A stretch of DNA of 64,000 nucleotides from Bdellovibrionales bacterium CG12_big_fil_rev_8_21_14_0_65_38_15. GTDB lineage: Bacteria; Bdellovibrionota; Bacteriovoracia; Bacteriovoracales; Bacteriovoracaceae. The first letter of the stretch is position 1. Each line of letters opens with the position of its first letter. The DNA lies in NCBI GenBank assembly GCA_002787775.1, contig PCUW01000003.1:1663-65662 (forward strand). The letters are read 5' to 3'. The notes beneath the pieces are model-generated. The model was not told where the DNA came from. It was given only the letters and a program-made list of their open reading frames with translations, and ran no database searches. The position numbers and the translations under genes were made by a program. Below are positions 1 to 8,208 of this stretch, in pieces.

Positions 1-56
1 AAAACTTAAAACATTATTCGAATTTCAAAGATCGCCTTTCCATCGCCTAAAGATGA

Positions 57-132
57 TGGTGGAGATGACAGGAGTCGAACCTGCGACCCCCTGCGTGCAA
101 AGCAGGTGCTCTCCCAACTGAGCTACACCCCC
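57..132 (-). tRNA. tRNA-Ala (anticodon TGC)
   Basis: Read on the minus strand this is a complete cloverleaf: acceptor GGGGGTG pairs with CATCTCC (with G-U pairs), D arm AGCTCAGTTGGGAGAGC, anticodon loop TTTGCAC giving anticodon TGC (Ala, reads GCN codons), T arm with GGTTCGACTCC, and an encoded CCA at the 3' end (57-59). It is 76 nt with CCA. No other tRNA or rRNA lies beside it inside the window, so it may be solitary or the start of a cluster beyond the left edge. Confidence 0.97.
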
Positions 133-163
133 GCACAAATCCAAGCCTGAAAAGGTGAGGCAG

Positions 164-192
164 AATTTATGTGAGCACTGCGTGTATGTCAA
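164..192 (-). promoter_or_regulatory. sigma-70 promoter of tRNA-Ala
   Basis: On the minus strand there is a perfect -35 box TTGACA (192-187), a 17-base spacer and a -10 box TAAATT (169-164). The tRNA 5' end at 132 lies about 30 bases downstream, leaving a short leader typical of a tRNA transcript. This is the cleanest housekeeping promoter in the window. Confidence 0.75.
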
Positions 193-291
193 CAAAGTTT
201 TCTCTTTATTTTTATTTTTTTTTACTTAAGTTGCCAGTCTCAATAAAAAGTATAAACTATGGATATTACAAAGCTTACGGAGGAACCGCTG

Positions 292-864
292 ATGAGCAAG
301 CTGAATCGATACTTAGCCGCTATTTGCCTTTTGACCCTCACTCTAATGGGCGGAATGGCTTGTACTAAAAAAGAAGCCAATACGGATTCTGAGCAAACAC
401 TTTCTAGTGGCCTCAAATCTGATAGCAACGGATTGTCTGTAGCAAAAGCTACTATAAAGACAGTTCATGGAAATATTGTCTTTAAATTTTATCCTAATAA
501 AGCACCTAATACTGTTAACCGTATTGTTGAACTTATTAAGACTGGATTTTATGACGGACTAATCTTTCATAGAGTTGTTCCAAACTTTGTTGCTCAAGGT
601 GGAGATCCTACAGGAACAGGTACTGGTGGAAGTGGTAAAAAGTTGAAAGCTGAATTTAACGATATTCAACATATTCGTGGAACAGTAGCAATGGCACGTG
701 CCTCTGAGCCTGACTCTGCAGATAGCCAATTCTATATCGCTTTAACAACACTTCCTCACCTAGATGGTAACTACACTGTCTTTGGCCAAGTAGTAGAAGG
801 ATTAGACCTTTTAGATAAGATTCAAAAAGACGATAAGATGTTAAATGTAGTTGTTGAAGAATAA
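292..864 (+). CDS. exported cyclophilin-type peptidyl-prolyl cis-trans isomerase
   Basis: Cyclophilins isomerise X-Pro bonds during protein folding. The 190-residue product has an N-terminal hydrophobic signal ending in GGMAC, a loose lipobox, so it is probably a lipoprotein working in the periplasm. The cyclophilin core follows from about residue 55, with the characteristic stretches FYDGLIFHRVVPNF, QGGDPTGTG and SQFYIALTTLPHLDGNYTVF. I chose the ATG at 292 because GGAGG lies just upstream and it begins the signal peptide; an ATG at 259 would add 11 unlikely residues. It is a single gene closed by a strong terminator. The family call is firm; the lipoprotein call is moderate because the residue at -3 of the lipobox is Gly. 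Confidence 0.9.
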   Translation: MSKLNRYLAAICLLTLTLMGGMACTKKEANTDSEQTLSSGLKSDSNGLSVAKATIKTVHGNIVFKFYPNKAPNTVNRIVELIKTGFYDGLIFHRVVPNFVAQGGDPTGTGTGGSGKKLKAEFNDIQHIRGTVAMARASEPDSADSQFYIALTTLPHLDGNYTVFGQVVEGLDLLDKIQKDDKMLNVVVEE

Positions 865-888
865 GAAAATAAAATAATGATCAAAAAA

Positions 889-915
889 AAGCCGCTTTAA
901 TAAGCGGCTTTTTTT
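889..915. terminator. Bidirectional rho-independent terminator
   Basis: The 9-bp stem AAGCCGCTT / AAGCGGCTT with loop TAAT is followed by T residues on the plus strand and preceded by eight A residues. It can therefore end both the isomerase gene (plus) and the cytochrome oxidase operon (minus), whose last codon is at 936. Confidence 0.9.
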
Positions 916-935
916 ATAATCATTTTTCAAATTTT

Positions 936-1100
936 TTAGCGACCGTGACGTTTAGCATCTTTAATATAAATAAAAGACTTTAAAACAAAAAATCCAACAA
1001 TCAACACAGAGATCAATGCCCATGTAGGCATATAAAATTGGTTTTGCTGAATTCCTTCAAACTGGGCATTTACTTTTAATGTACTTTCTTTAGCTTCCAT
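936..1100 (-). CDS. small single-pass membrane protein ending the cytochrome oxidase operon
   Basis: This 54-residue ORF starts with ATG at 1100 behind AAGGAGC, which overlaps the stop region of the subunit IV gene. The translation begins MEAKESTLKVNAQFEG and contains one hydrophobic helix (WALISVLIVGFFVLKSFIYI) followed by a basic tail, KDAKRHGR. It has no family signature that I recognise. Its position as last gene of the oxidase operon, its good ribosome binding site and its single helix suggest an accessory oxidase subunit or assembly peptide, comparable in size to CcoQ-like subunits, but that is inference. Confidence 0.7.
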   Translation of the reverse strand: MEAKESTLKVNAQFEGIQQNQFYMPTWALISVLIVGFFVLKSFIYIKDAKRHGR

Positions 1101-1111
1101 TTCTAAGCTCC

Positions 1112-1405
1112 TTAACGATAAATCGATTCAAGAATAACAACTAAGGCGTACAACCCTGCAGAGATTGGGATTGCCGCAATAAACTTTAGCCATCCTTTTT
1201 CTTCTTTTAAGTGCATATAGTAATAAGCCACAATAAAGGCTTTACCTATAGCTAGAAAAATAAGTGAGCTTGCCTTATAGACATATTTTGTATCAAGGCC
1301 AGGAATAACAATTTCCACGGCAGTTAAAAAAGCCAAGACGAAGAAAATGATAAAATATTCTTTCCAATGACTTTTATGTTCTACACCTGCATGATCTGAC
1401 ATCAT
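1112..1405 (-). CDS. cytochrome c oxidase subunit IV (prokaryotic COX4 type)
   Basis: The 97-residue protein has three hydrophobic helices. It shows the pattern of small bacterial oxidase subunits IV (CtaF/CoxD type), including the helix-turn motif AYYYMHLKEEKGW, in which the MHL(K/R) patch is characteristic. It assembles with subunits I-III in the inner membrane. Two ATG codons are adjacent (1405 and 1402); the second has better spacing from GAGG. It lies 4 bases downstream of the Sco gene. The call is supported by sequence pattern and by operon context. Confidence 0.85.
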   Translation of the reverse strand: MMSDHAGVEHKSHWKEYFIIFFVLAFLTAVEIVIPGLDTKYVYKASSLIFLAIGKAFIVAYYYMHLKEEKGWLKFIAAIPISAGLYALVVILESIYR

Positions 1406-1409
1406 ATCC

Positions 1410-2099
1410 TCACTTGTTATACATCTGGCGATTCATGGTTAAACCCACATCAACCATTAAGCTGTCTAAACTTACTTTGTCTGTTCCATAATAGCCTCTG
1501 ACCCAACCATCTTGATCGACAAGAACTAGTTTCTCAGAGTGAACTATATCGAAAAGTGTCACTTCATTGCCATCAACCATTCCTTGAATCGGCTCTTTGC
1601 CGTCACCCATTGGAACTTTATAACCATCAACGACAACTTTTTTAATCTCGTTCACGTCACCCGTTAAAAAGCTCCAGACAAAAGGATTGGCGTGCAATCC
1701 TCTGGCAAATTTATGCAAAGCTTTAGGTGTATCTGTTTCAGGATCAACCGTAAAAGTTACCAGTGCTGCTTTGTTGCCAACACCTCTAATTCTTTTTTGA
1801 ACCTTTTGCATTTTCTCCATTAGTGCCGGGCAAGTTGTAGGGCATGAGGTGAACATGAAGTTTGCAATATACACTTTGCCATTAAGTTCATTGCTGCCAA
1901 AAGGTTTTCCAAAGTCATTGGTTAGACTGAAATCTGGAACCTTATAAAACTTTGGTAGCTCTGGCGGAAGTTCGCGGTTCAGTGAGCGAAAAATAGGATA
2001 GCCAAAAGCTAGAACCATAAACGCACACCAAAAAGCCCAGTGACGAACAAGACGTTCGACCAAGCTATGATCTCTTTGGTAGGCGATGGTTGCTGACAT
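1410..2099 (-). CDS. Sco1/SenC-family copper chaperone for cytochrome oxidase
   Basis: Sco proteins deliver copper to, or reduce, the CuA site of oxidase subunit II. The 229-residue protein has one N-terminal membrane anchor (about residues 20-40) and a thioredoxin-like domain. The copper-binding Cys pair sits in FTSCPTTCPALMEKM and the conserved distal His in DIVHSEKLVLVD. The ATG overlaps the stop of the upstream cytochrome gene by one base (TAATG), so translation is probably coupled. It is the expected partner of coxB upstream in the same operon. Confidence 0.95.
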   Translation of the reverse strand: MSATIAYQRDHSLVERLVRHWAFWCAFMVLAFGYPIFRSLNRELPPELPKFYKVPDFSLTNDFGKPFGSNELNGKVYIANFMFTSCPTTCPALMEKMQKVQKRIRGVGNKAALVTFTVDPETDTPKALHKFARGLHANPFVWSFLTGDVNEIKKVVVDGYKVPMGDGKEPIQGMVDGNEVTLFDIVHSEKLVLVDQDGWVRGYYGTDKVSLDSLMVDVGLTMNRQMYNK

Positions 2100-2995
2100 T
2101 ATTTATTAGCTTCCTTAATTTTATTCATCAGCTCAGTTCTTGCTGGAGTATCTTTTAACTCTCTAAGGCTTTGAACATAATAAGCGACGGCCCAAATCTC
2201 TTGATCTGAGAGCGTGTCTTTCCATGATGGCATTGAAGTGCCGCCAATACCGGCAGCAAGTCTTAAATAAAGATCTTCCATATTTTGGATTGATCTAAGT
2301 TCATGCCAAGTAAAGTCTGGTGGAATATTAACATATCCATGGTCAGTCTCTTGAGGCTTAACCTGATAAAGAGTTGGATCAAACTCTGTCATCTTTTCGC
2401 CGTAAGCAGTCTTATTAAGATTAGAGAGCTCCTCGTGAGAGACATAAGCTCTGTGACAGCTTTGGCAGTTTGCTGTCATATGATAAACAAGTTTACCTTG
2501 CTCAATCGCACTTGATTTACGTGCAAGTCCAAATGGATCTTTAGTTACTTCAAGTTTTTGACCAAGTTCTTTATCTTTTCCAATCCAAGTGTCTGGGGCA
2601 AAAGTTTTAATATATTGAACAACCGCATCTAACTGAGTTTCAGATAGATCCCACGGAAGCATGGCAGAACCTTTAAGTCCGCGCTTGATATGCATCTTAA
2701 TGATTCCATCGTGTGGAAGTTCACCAGAGACAACATCTCCAAACTTAAGAATACCAAGCTTGAAGTTACGAGCTGGTGTTGTCATACCCATAGACGCAAC
2801 ACCTTTACCGTCACCTTCAACGCCGTGGCAGGCCATACAGTATTCTGTGTAAATTCTTTTACCAAGATTTAATGTATCGGCTTTAACGTATTGACCACCG
2901 GCCATAATGACGTCTTCATGAAATTCATTTTGCCCCTCACAACCAACAAGAGTTGTAAGAAGAGATAAAACAAATAAGCTTTTTAAAATCTTCAT
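2099..2995 (-). CDS. dihaem cytochrome c lipoprotein of the oxidase operon
   Basis: The 298-residue product begins MKILKSLFVLSLLTTLVGC, a signal peptide with lipobox LVGC, so it should be membrane-anchored outside the cytoplasm. It contains two class I cytochrome c domains with haem motifs CMACH and CQSCH, and Met-containing segments downstream of each (for example GGTSMPSWKDTLS) that could supply the axial ligand. Start 2995 was chosen over 3016 because it opens the signal peptide. Its place between subunit III and Sco suggests that it feeds electrons to the CuA centre of the oxidase, like the fused cytochrome c of caa3 enzymes but as a separate protein. The electron-donor role is inferred. 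Confidence 0.9.
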   Translation of the reverse strand: MKILKSLFVLSLLTTLVGCEGQNEFHEDVIMAGGQYVKADTLNLGKRIYTEYCMACHGVEGDGKGVASMGMTTPARNFKLGILKFGDVVSGELPHDGIIKMHIKRGLKGSAMLPWDLSETQLDAVVQYIKTFAPDTWIGKDKELGQKLEVTKDPFGLARKSSAIEQGKLVYHMTANCQSCHRAYVSHEELSNLNKTAYGEKMTEFDPTLYQVKPQETDHGYVNIPPDFTWHELRSIQNMEDLYLRLAAGIGGTSMPSWKDTLSDQEIWAVAYYVQSLRELKDTPARTELMNKIKEANK

Positions 2996-3005
2996 CGTAA
3001 AATCC

Positions 3006-3575
3006 TCAAAGCACAAAAAGGGTCACAAACATCAGTGCCCAAATAATGCCTAAAAAATGCCAAAACTTTCCAATACTAGTTATTTTTACTGCTCGAATAT
3101 CTGTCACTTGCTCTTTTTTAACCCAAACAATTGGCCAAATAAGTAGAGCAAGTGCGACCGCGATATGGGCCATGTGAATCCAAGTAAACGTATATATCAC
3201 TGAAGCAAAAACACCGGTGCCAGCTAAAATTCCATGTAGCTTAAGTTCAGACCAAAGGCCAAACTGTGAAGCTGTAAAAGCTAAACCAAGAACTAGCGTT
3301 GCAAGAACCCAGCTAAGCTTTAAGGTCTTTTCAAACATATTCCAACACAAACTACTGATAGCAATAAAAATTGTGCTTAGAATCGGATAAAGCATCGGAA
3401 GATTATCCATTCCCATCGGAGGCCAAACTGGTGCCGAAGTTCTAAGGGCTGCATAGCCCATAAACAAAGTGGCAAAAAGCATCGAAAACGACACCAAAAC
3501 AAATACCATAGCAATACTACCAATAGCTTTGGCTTGGCGTATTTCTCCTGGAATAAGTTGAGTTTTCGTCATCAT
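3006..3575 (-). CDS. cytochrome c oxidase subunit III (short form)
   Basis: This 189-residue polytopic protein has about five hydrophobic helices and the subunit III pattern, including FATLFMGYAALRTSAPVWPP and a His-containing late helix, WIHMAHIAVALALLIW. It directly follows coxA, the normal place for coxC, but is shorter than the usual five- or seven-helix subunit III and is diverged. A second, more canonical subunit III lies at 11177-11794. Start is at one of two consecutive ATG codons (3575 or 3572), behind AAGG. Confidence 0.82.
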   Translation of the reverse strand: MMTKTQLIPGEIRQAKAIGSIAMVFVLVSFSMLFATLFMGYAALRTSAPVWPPMGMDNLPMLYPILSTIFIAISSLCWNMFEKTLKLSWVLATLVLGLAFTASQFGLWSELKLHGILAGTGVFASVIYTFTWIHMAHIAVALALLIWPIVWVKKEQVTDIRAVKITSIGKFWHFLGIIWALMFVTLFVL

Positions 3576-3580
3576 CAGTA

Positions 3581-5314
3581 TTAAGCCTTAACCAATTCTT
3601 CTGTTTGGTATTGGAAATCTCTACCAGTAGTTAGGTTTGGGTTACTAAATTCATGTGGTCCACATTTAACAACAGGAATTTCTTTAAAGTTATAATTTGG
3701 AGCCGGTGAAGGAATAGTCCATTCAAGCGTTCCGACATTCCATGGGTTTTGTGTAGCTTTTTCTTTCTTAAAGAAAACTGTATGAACAAAGTTCACCACA
3801 AAGATAATCTGAGAAAGACCCATAAGGATTGCCGACCAAGTAATGAATTCATTAATTGGGATCAATCTTTGAAGGTGCTCATAAATGAATGGGTTATAAA
3901 TACGACGGTGCATACCTGCGTATCCAACGACCATCATGCCCATAAAGACGCCATTTAGACCAAGCATTGTTAACCAAAAGTGCCACTTGGCTAGAGTTTC
4001 ATTGCACATCACTCCAAACATTTTTGGCATCCAGAAGTAAATCGCTGCAAAACCACCAAGAAGTACAGAAGCAGCCATTGTGTAATGGAAGTGACCAACA
4101 ACAAAATAAGTATCGTGAAGATAAAGGTCAGTTGTAACAGTCGCAAGGTAAAGGCCAGTTAGACCACCAAGACCAAAAACGAAAACCACTCCTAAAGAGA
4201 AAAGCATAGGAGAATCAAAGCGAATCGATCCGCGCCAAATTGTTCCAAGCCAGTTAGCAAAGAAAATTGCCGAAGGAATCGAAATCGTCATCGTAAGAGT
4301 CATAAATGACTGAGTTAGTAGCGGACTCATTTGAGTCGTAAACATATGGTGACCATAAACAAGCGTTGAAAGAACAGTCACAGCAGTCATTGAAAGAGCT
4401 GTTGCCTTTGCACCAAACGCAGGCTTTCTAGCAAAGAATGAAAGAAGGTCAGAAACAATTCCCCAAGCAGGTAGAATCAAAATATAAACTTCTGGGTGAC
4501 CAAAGATCCAAAACACGTGCTGAAAAAGAACCGGATCACCGGCGCCACTTGTGGCCGCTGCTCCAGCTAAGAAGAACTGTGTTCCAAAAACACGATCAAA
4601 AATGAGAAGCAGAACACCAGCACCAAGAACTGGTAAGAAGATTGCGTTCAATATAGCTGTAAGCCATAGACCCCAAACAGTTAGTGGCATATCAAAATAG
4701 CCCATACCTGGAGCGCGAAGAACGATAATTGTCGTGATGTAGTTAATAGCACCCATTGTTGAAGACACACCAAGAACAAAAATTGCTAATGCCCAAAGAG
4801 TTTGTCCTGTACCAGGGGAACCAATGAGTGTTGAAAGTGTTGGGTAAGAAGTCCAACCTCCGGCAGCGGCTCCAAGTGGAGTAAATAAAGATCCAACCAA
4901 AAGAAGTCCTGAAATAATTGCTAACCAAAATGAAAGCATATTTAAAAGCGGGAAAACCATATCCCTGGCACCAATCATTAGCGGAATACAGAAGTTACCA
5001 AAAGCACCAATCAAAATCGGCGTAATGGCATAGAAGATCATGATCGTACCGTGCATGGTGAATAGCATGGCGTATGTGTCAGGAGGAATAATTCCGCCAG
5101 TCTCAGGGAACATGAACTGACCAATAATTGGAAAGGCTTGATCAGGAAAAGCTAGAGCCCAACGAATCATAAGAGCCATGATTCCGCCGATACCTAGAAA
5201 GAAGATTCCATACCAAAGAAATTGTTTTCCAATAACTTTATGATCGAAGGAAAAAATATACTTCGATAAGAAAGTCTTAGGGACCGGGTGCATATGTTGT
5301 TCAAAAAAAGCCAT
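3581..5314 (-). CDS. coxA: cytochrome c oxidase subunit I (haem-copper oxidase)
   Basis: This is the catalytic subunit, which reduces oxygen to water at the haem a3-CuB centre while pumping protons. The 577-residue, roughly 12-helix protein carries the low-spin haem ligand region (MLFTMHGTIMIFY), the HPEVY motif with the CuB-ligand His cross-linked to Tyr, the CuB His pair in YGHHMFTTQM, and the high-spin and low-spin haem His in HDTYFVVGHFHYT. These mark an A-type haem-copper oxidase. Start ATG at 5314 follows CGGAGC. It lies 29 bases downstream of coxB. Confidence 0.98.
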   Translation of the reverse strand: MAFFEQHMHPVPKTFLSKYIFSFDHKVIGKQFLWYGIFFLGIGGIMALMIRWALAFPDQAFPIIGQFMFPETGGIIPPDTYAMLFTMHGTIMIFYAITPILIGAFGNFCIPLMIGARDMVFPLLNMLSFWLAIISGLLLVGSLFTPLGAAAGGWTSYPTLSTLIGSPGTGQTLWALAIFVLGVSSTMGAINYITTIIVLRAPGMGYFDMPLTVWGLWLTAILNAIFLPVLGAGVLLLIFDRVFGTQFFLAGAAATSGAGDPVLFQHVFWIFGHPEVYILILPAWGIVSDLLSFFARKPAFGAKATALSMTAVTVLSTLVYGHHMFTTQMSPLLTQSFMTLTMTISIPSAIFFANWLGTIWRGSIRFDSPMLFSLGVVFVFGLGGLTGLYLATVTTDLYLHDTYFVVGHFHYTMAASVLLGGFAAIYFWMPKMFGVMCNETLAKWHFWLTMLGLNGVFMGMMVVGYAGMHRRIYNPFIYEHLQRLIPINEFITWSAILMGLSQIIFVVNFVHTVFFKKEKATQNPWNVGTLEWTIPSPAPNYNFKEIPVVKCGPHEFSNPNLTTGRDFQYQTEELVKA

Positions 5315-5343
5315 TTGTAAGCTCCGTAATATTACTTAGTTTC

Positions 5344-6171
5344 TTAGTATTCCCATTTCCAACCCCAGTACATTTCTGCACGTTCTGGGTCGTTTTCAAC
5401 TAAAGCTTTCTCTTCTGCTTCAGCTAGCCATGTTGCGTATTCTTCAGGCTGATAAGTTGTAAGCTTCGCTGCCATTCTGTAGTGGAATGTTCCACACATC
5501 TCAGCGCACGCAATTTCCCACTTACCGTCTTTTGTGAACTTAACCCACATGCGAGTGATACGACCTGGAATCGCATCAACTTTTCTTCTGGCATTAGGAA
5601 TAAAGAATGAGTGAATAACGTCTTTAGAAGTAATTTGGAAAAGAACTTTTTTACCAACTGGTACTCTAAGATCGTTCATTGTTAAAACGTCATCGTCTGT
5701 GTTGAAAACACCGTCTTGACCTGGGTAGCGAAAGTTCCACATCCACTGCTGAGCAAGCACTTCTACTCTTTCAACATCTTCTTCAGCTGTTGGCCATTTG
5801 GCGAAAACATTCATGAAGTCGTTGTTCGACATACGAGTAATGTTCATGTCTACACCGAAGAAAACAGCAACACCGATCACTGTCGCAACAATGATATGCA
5901 TTTTTTTGTTTCCATAAGTATATTCAGCTTTAGGGTGGCGCTTGTACCAATAGAGGTAACTAAAACCAAACAAACCAATACACACCAATGTAAAAAAGAA
6001 AATATTCAAATAAGTGGTATAGCTAAAAAGCCAATCAATTAAATGACCATTCTCTGAGATATCAACCGGCGGAAGCATGCGCTCCCACAAACTCATACTC
6101 GGTGGAATTGGATGGGGAGCGTTCACACTGAACGCGAGGGCTCGCCCAAAAATAGCTAATAAAAGCTCCAT
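5344..6171 (-). CDS. coxB: cytochrome c oxidase subunit II with CuA site
   Basis: This subunit accepts electrons from cytochrome c through the binuclear CuA centre. The 275-residue protein has two membrane helices (about residues 45-70 and 90-110) and a periplasmic cupredoxin domain. The CuA ligands are visible as His in DVIHSFFIPN and as CAEMCGTFHYRM, which supplies two Cys, Glu, His and Met. The N terminus is unusually long before the first helix and starts with a hydrophobic stretch that may be a signal peptide. Start 6171 was chosen because GGAAGG lies five bases upstream; the alternative at 6189 lacks a ribosome site. It is the first gene of the oxidase operon. Confidence 0.96.
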   Translation of the reverse strand: MELLLAIFGRALAFSVNAPHPIPPSMSLWERMLPPVDISENGHLIDWLFSYTTYLNIFFFTLVCIGLFGFSYLYWYKRHPKAEYTYGNKKMHIIVATVIGVAVFFGVDMNITRMSNNDFMNVFAKWPTAEEDVERVEVLAQQWMWNFRYPGQDGVFNTDDDVLTMNDLRVPVGKKVLFQITSKDVIHSFFIPNARRKVDAIPGRITRMWVKFTKDGKWEIACAEMCGTFHYRMAAKLTTYQPEEYATWLAEAEEKALVENDPERAEMYWGWKWEY

Positions 6172-6295
6172 AAGCCTTCCTTCTTGCACATAAACTCTAA
6201 CATTTTCAATGAATTGCCAGTGAATTGTACCTATAATTTCTAACTTTATCTACTTAGATATATCTTGCAATATGTACTTTTCCAGAAACTAATCG

Positions 6296-8068
6296 TCACT
6301 GAAAAAAGACCATGGCCGTGAGTAAAAGTGGCAGATAGATAATGGAGCCAAAAAAGTAGCGACGTGCCCATTGGCGCATCGCATCTTCAGTGTTCTCAAT
6401 AAAAAATCCGTAAATAGACCAAGCCAAAAACAGTAAACTTAGGATCGTCGCACTGACTTCGTAGTGCTTACCAAAATCTCCCCACCATACCGGAGCTAGG
6501 GCACAAGCCATAAGGACGCCAGTATACAAAAATATGTCGCGGCGAACAGATTTAAAGTTAGACTTACGAGCAAAAATCTTAATTCCAGCAGATTCGTAAT
6601 CACCGCGATAATAAACCGAGATGGCTAAAAAATGAGGCAACTGCCAAACAAATAATATTGCGAACAAGCACCAAGCAATTACATCCATAGAGCCAGTCAG
6701 TGTTGTCCATCCCATCACTGGTGGCAGTGCACCAGGAACAGCGCCAACAAAAAGGGCTGCGGCGGAATATCTTTTGAGTGGAGTGTACGCAAGTAGGTAC
6801 ATGAGATGGGCCAATAATCCCAAAAACGCGGTTAGCGGATTCACGATAAAATAAAGTGCTGGTAATGAAATAAGACCTAGAACAAGTCCAATCCATAAAG
6901 CAGTCTTTGGCTTCATTCGACCAGATGGAAGAGCTCTTTGCTTTGTTCTCTCCATCAGCGCATCAATATCTTTTTCCATCCAACAGTTCAGCGTCGTTGC
7001 CGAGGCAACAACCATGAAAATTAATGCGAATGATACAAAGATATCGAGAAAATAAATCTTTCCTGGAGCCAGTAGTGCGCCAATCAACATGGTAACCATG
7101 ACAAGGCCTGCTAGCCTTGGCTTAAATAATTCAAGAATATCGGAGAACAGAGTTATTTTCTCTTTGCCATCAAAACTTAATTCCATTTCTTGGTGATAGA
7201 GCCTCGTCTTTAAAATAAATGCCATTAATCCAGACGCGATGATTAAGTGGAAGACAGTGGCATGAACAGCTAAACTTGAAGCAATATTATAAAAACCAGA
7301 ATAGACCTGAACAAAAATTAAAATGAGAGATAAGAGTGCTGTATTTCTAGCTTTTTTCGCAGTAATTCCTTCAAAAGATGAATACTGAAAAAACGCCACC
7401 ACAAGAGTTGGCAGCGCTAGTAAAAATAGAAAAATCCCAATTATACGGTGGAGCATTTGCAACTGCGAGGCTGCTCGCATAGGCCAAAGAGAAACACTTT
7501 GCGTGATTTGATCCGTGCAATAAATAAGATTTTTAATTCCGATCCCACAAGCTGAGGCAGCACCTGTGTGACGGACAAGTCCACCAAGTAGACTTTGAAC
7601 AAAGAAAAGAATTAATAAAACTAAAAGAAAATCTTTTAACAGATGAGGGAGTTCATTTTTTGGTGACTCAGCTTTTTCAGCCAACGAATCATGTAAGACC
7701 ACGATATAAGCAACTGTCACCAAAGATAAAAGTAAATGAACAAAAGAGATAATAGCTGGTAAATTAAAGACAGCTGTTAAAGCACCAAGAATGGCTTGTA
7801 AAAAAATAAGCCCGCTAACCCAGTAAGACCATTTTAACTTTTCGTGTTTTACTTTCTTAAGCCGCCAACTCAAAACAAAAGAGAGCACAATTAAACAAAG
7901 TGCTACAAAGCGGTGAAAATAAATCAGAATCTGATCAGCAAAACGGCCCGGACATAAAGGCCAAGTCGGACAAGAAGTCGCTAACTCGGCATCATGCAGG
8001 TATGCACCTAATGACATAAGCAAAATGGTCAAAATAAGTATAAAAAAAGCATTTATACGGTAGGACAT
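6296..8068 (-). CDS. fused haem A synthase (CtaA) and haem O synthase (CtaB)
   Basis: This is one continuous 590-residue reading frame. The N-terminal half (about 1-295) is a COX15/CtaA-type haem A synthase with eight hydrophobic helices, an early Cys pair (SCPTWPLCPG) and a matching later pair (ACGIGIKNLIYC). The C-terminal half is a UbiA-family protohaem farnesyltransferase (CtaB) with the prenyl-diphosphate-binding motif NCWMEKDIDALMERT and GYYESAGIK-like residues (RGDYESAGIKIF). Together they would convert haem B to O to A for the oxidase downstream. Start 8068 is preferred over 8122 because it begins directly at the first helix. The order is reversed relative to the reaction order (B to O, then A). 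Confidence 0.93.
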   Translation of the reverse strand: MSYRINAFFILILTILLMSLGAYLHDAELATSCPTWPLCPGRFADQILIYFHRFVALCLIVLSFVLSWRLKKVKHEKLKWSYWVSGLIFLQAILGALTAVFNLPAIISFVHLLLSLVTVAYIVVLHDSLAEKAESPKNELPHLLKDFLLVLLILFFVQSLLGGLVRHTGAASACGIGIKNLIYCTDQITQSVSLWPMRAASQLQMLHRIIGIFLFLLALPTLVVAFFQYSSFEGITAKKARNTALLSLILIFVQVYSGFYNIASSLAVHATVFHLIIASGLMAFILKTRLYHQEMELSFDGKEKITLFSDILELFKPRLAGLVMVTMLIGALLAPGKIYFLDIFVSFALIFMVVASATTLNCWMEKDIDALMERTKQRALPSGRMKPKTALWIGLVLGLISLPALYFIVNPLTAFLGLLAHLMYLLAYTPLKRYSAAALFVGAVPGALPPVMGWTTLTGSMDVIAWCLFAILFVWQLPHFLAISVYYRGDYESAGIKIFARKSNFKSVRRDIFLYTGVLMACALAPVWWGDFGKHYEVSATILSLLFLAWSIYGFFIENTEDAMRQWARRYFFGSIIYLPLLLTAMVFFQ

Positions 8069-8154
8069 TGTTCTCTTTAATAAGGTGCAAGATCTTATAC
8101 ACATGAGCCATTTAATCGGCAAATTAACTCACTGCACATCTACCGAATATCTCC

Positions 8155-8183
8155 CTGTCAAATAGCTTTTGATCGTTTATGAT
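8155..8183 (+). promoter_or_regulatory. Candidate promoter of the tryptophan dioxygenase operon
   Basis: CTGTCA at 8155-8160 (four of six to TTGACA) is followed by a 17-base spacer and TATGAT at 8178-8183 (five of six to the -10 consensus). The dioxygenase ATG lies 26 bases further on behind GGAGA. The promoter is divergent from the ctaA-ctaB gene. Confidence 0.4.
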
Positions 8184-8208
8184 TTAGGCAATTAAAATTG
8201 GAGAATTC

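Noticed and set aside
5716-6042. 108-codon plus-strand frame opposite coxB
   Set aside because: It is antisense to a gene with a full CuA site and has no supporting signals.
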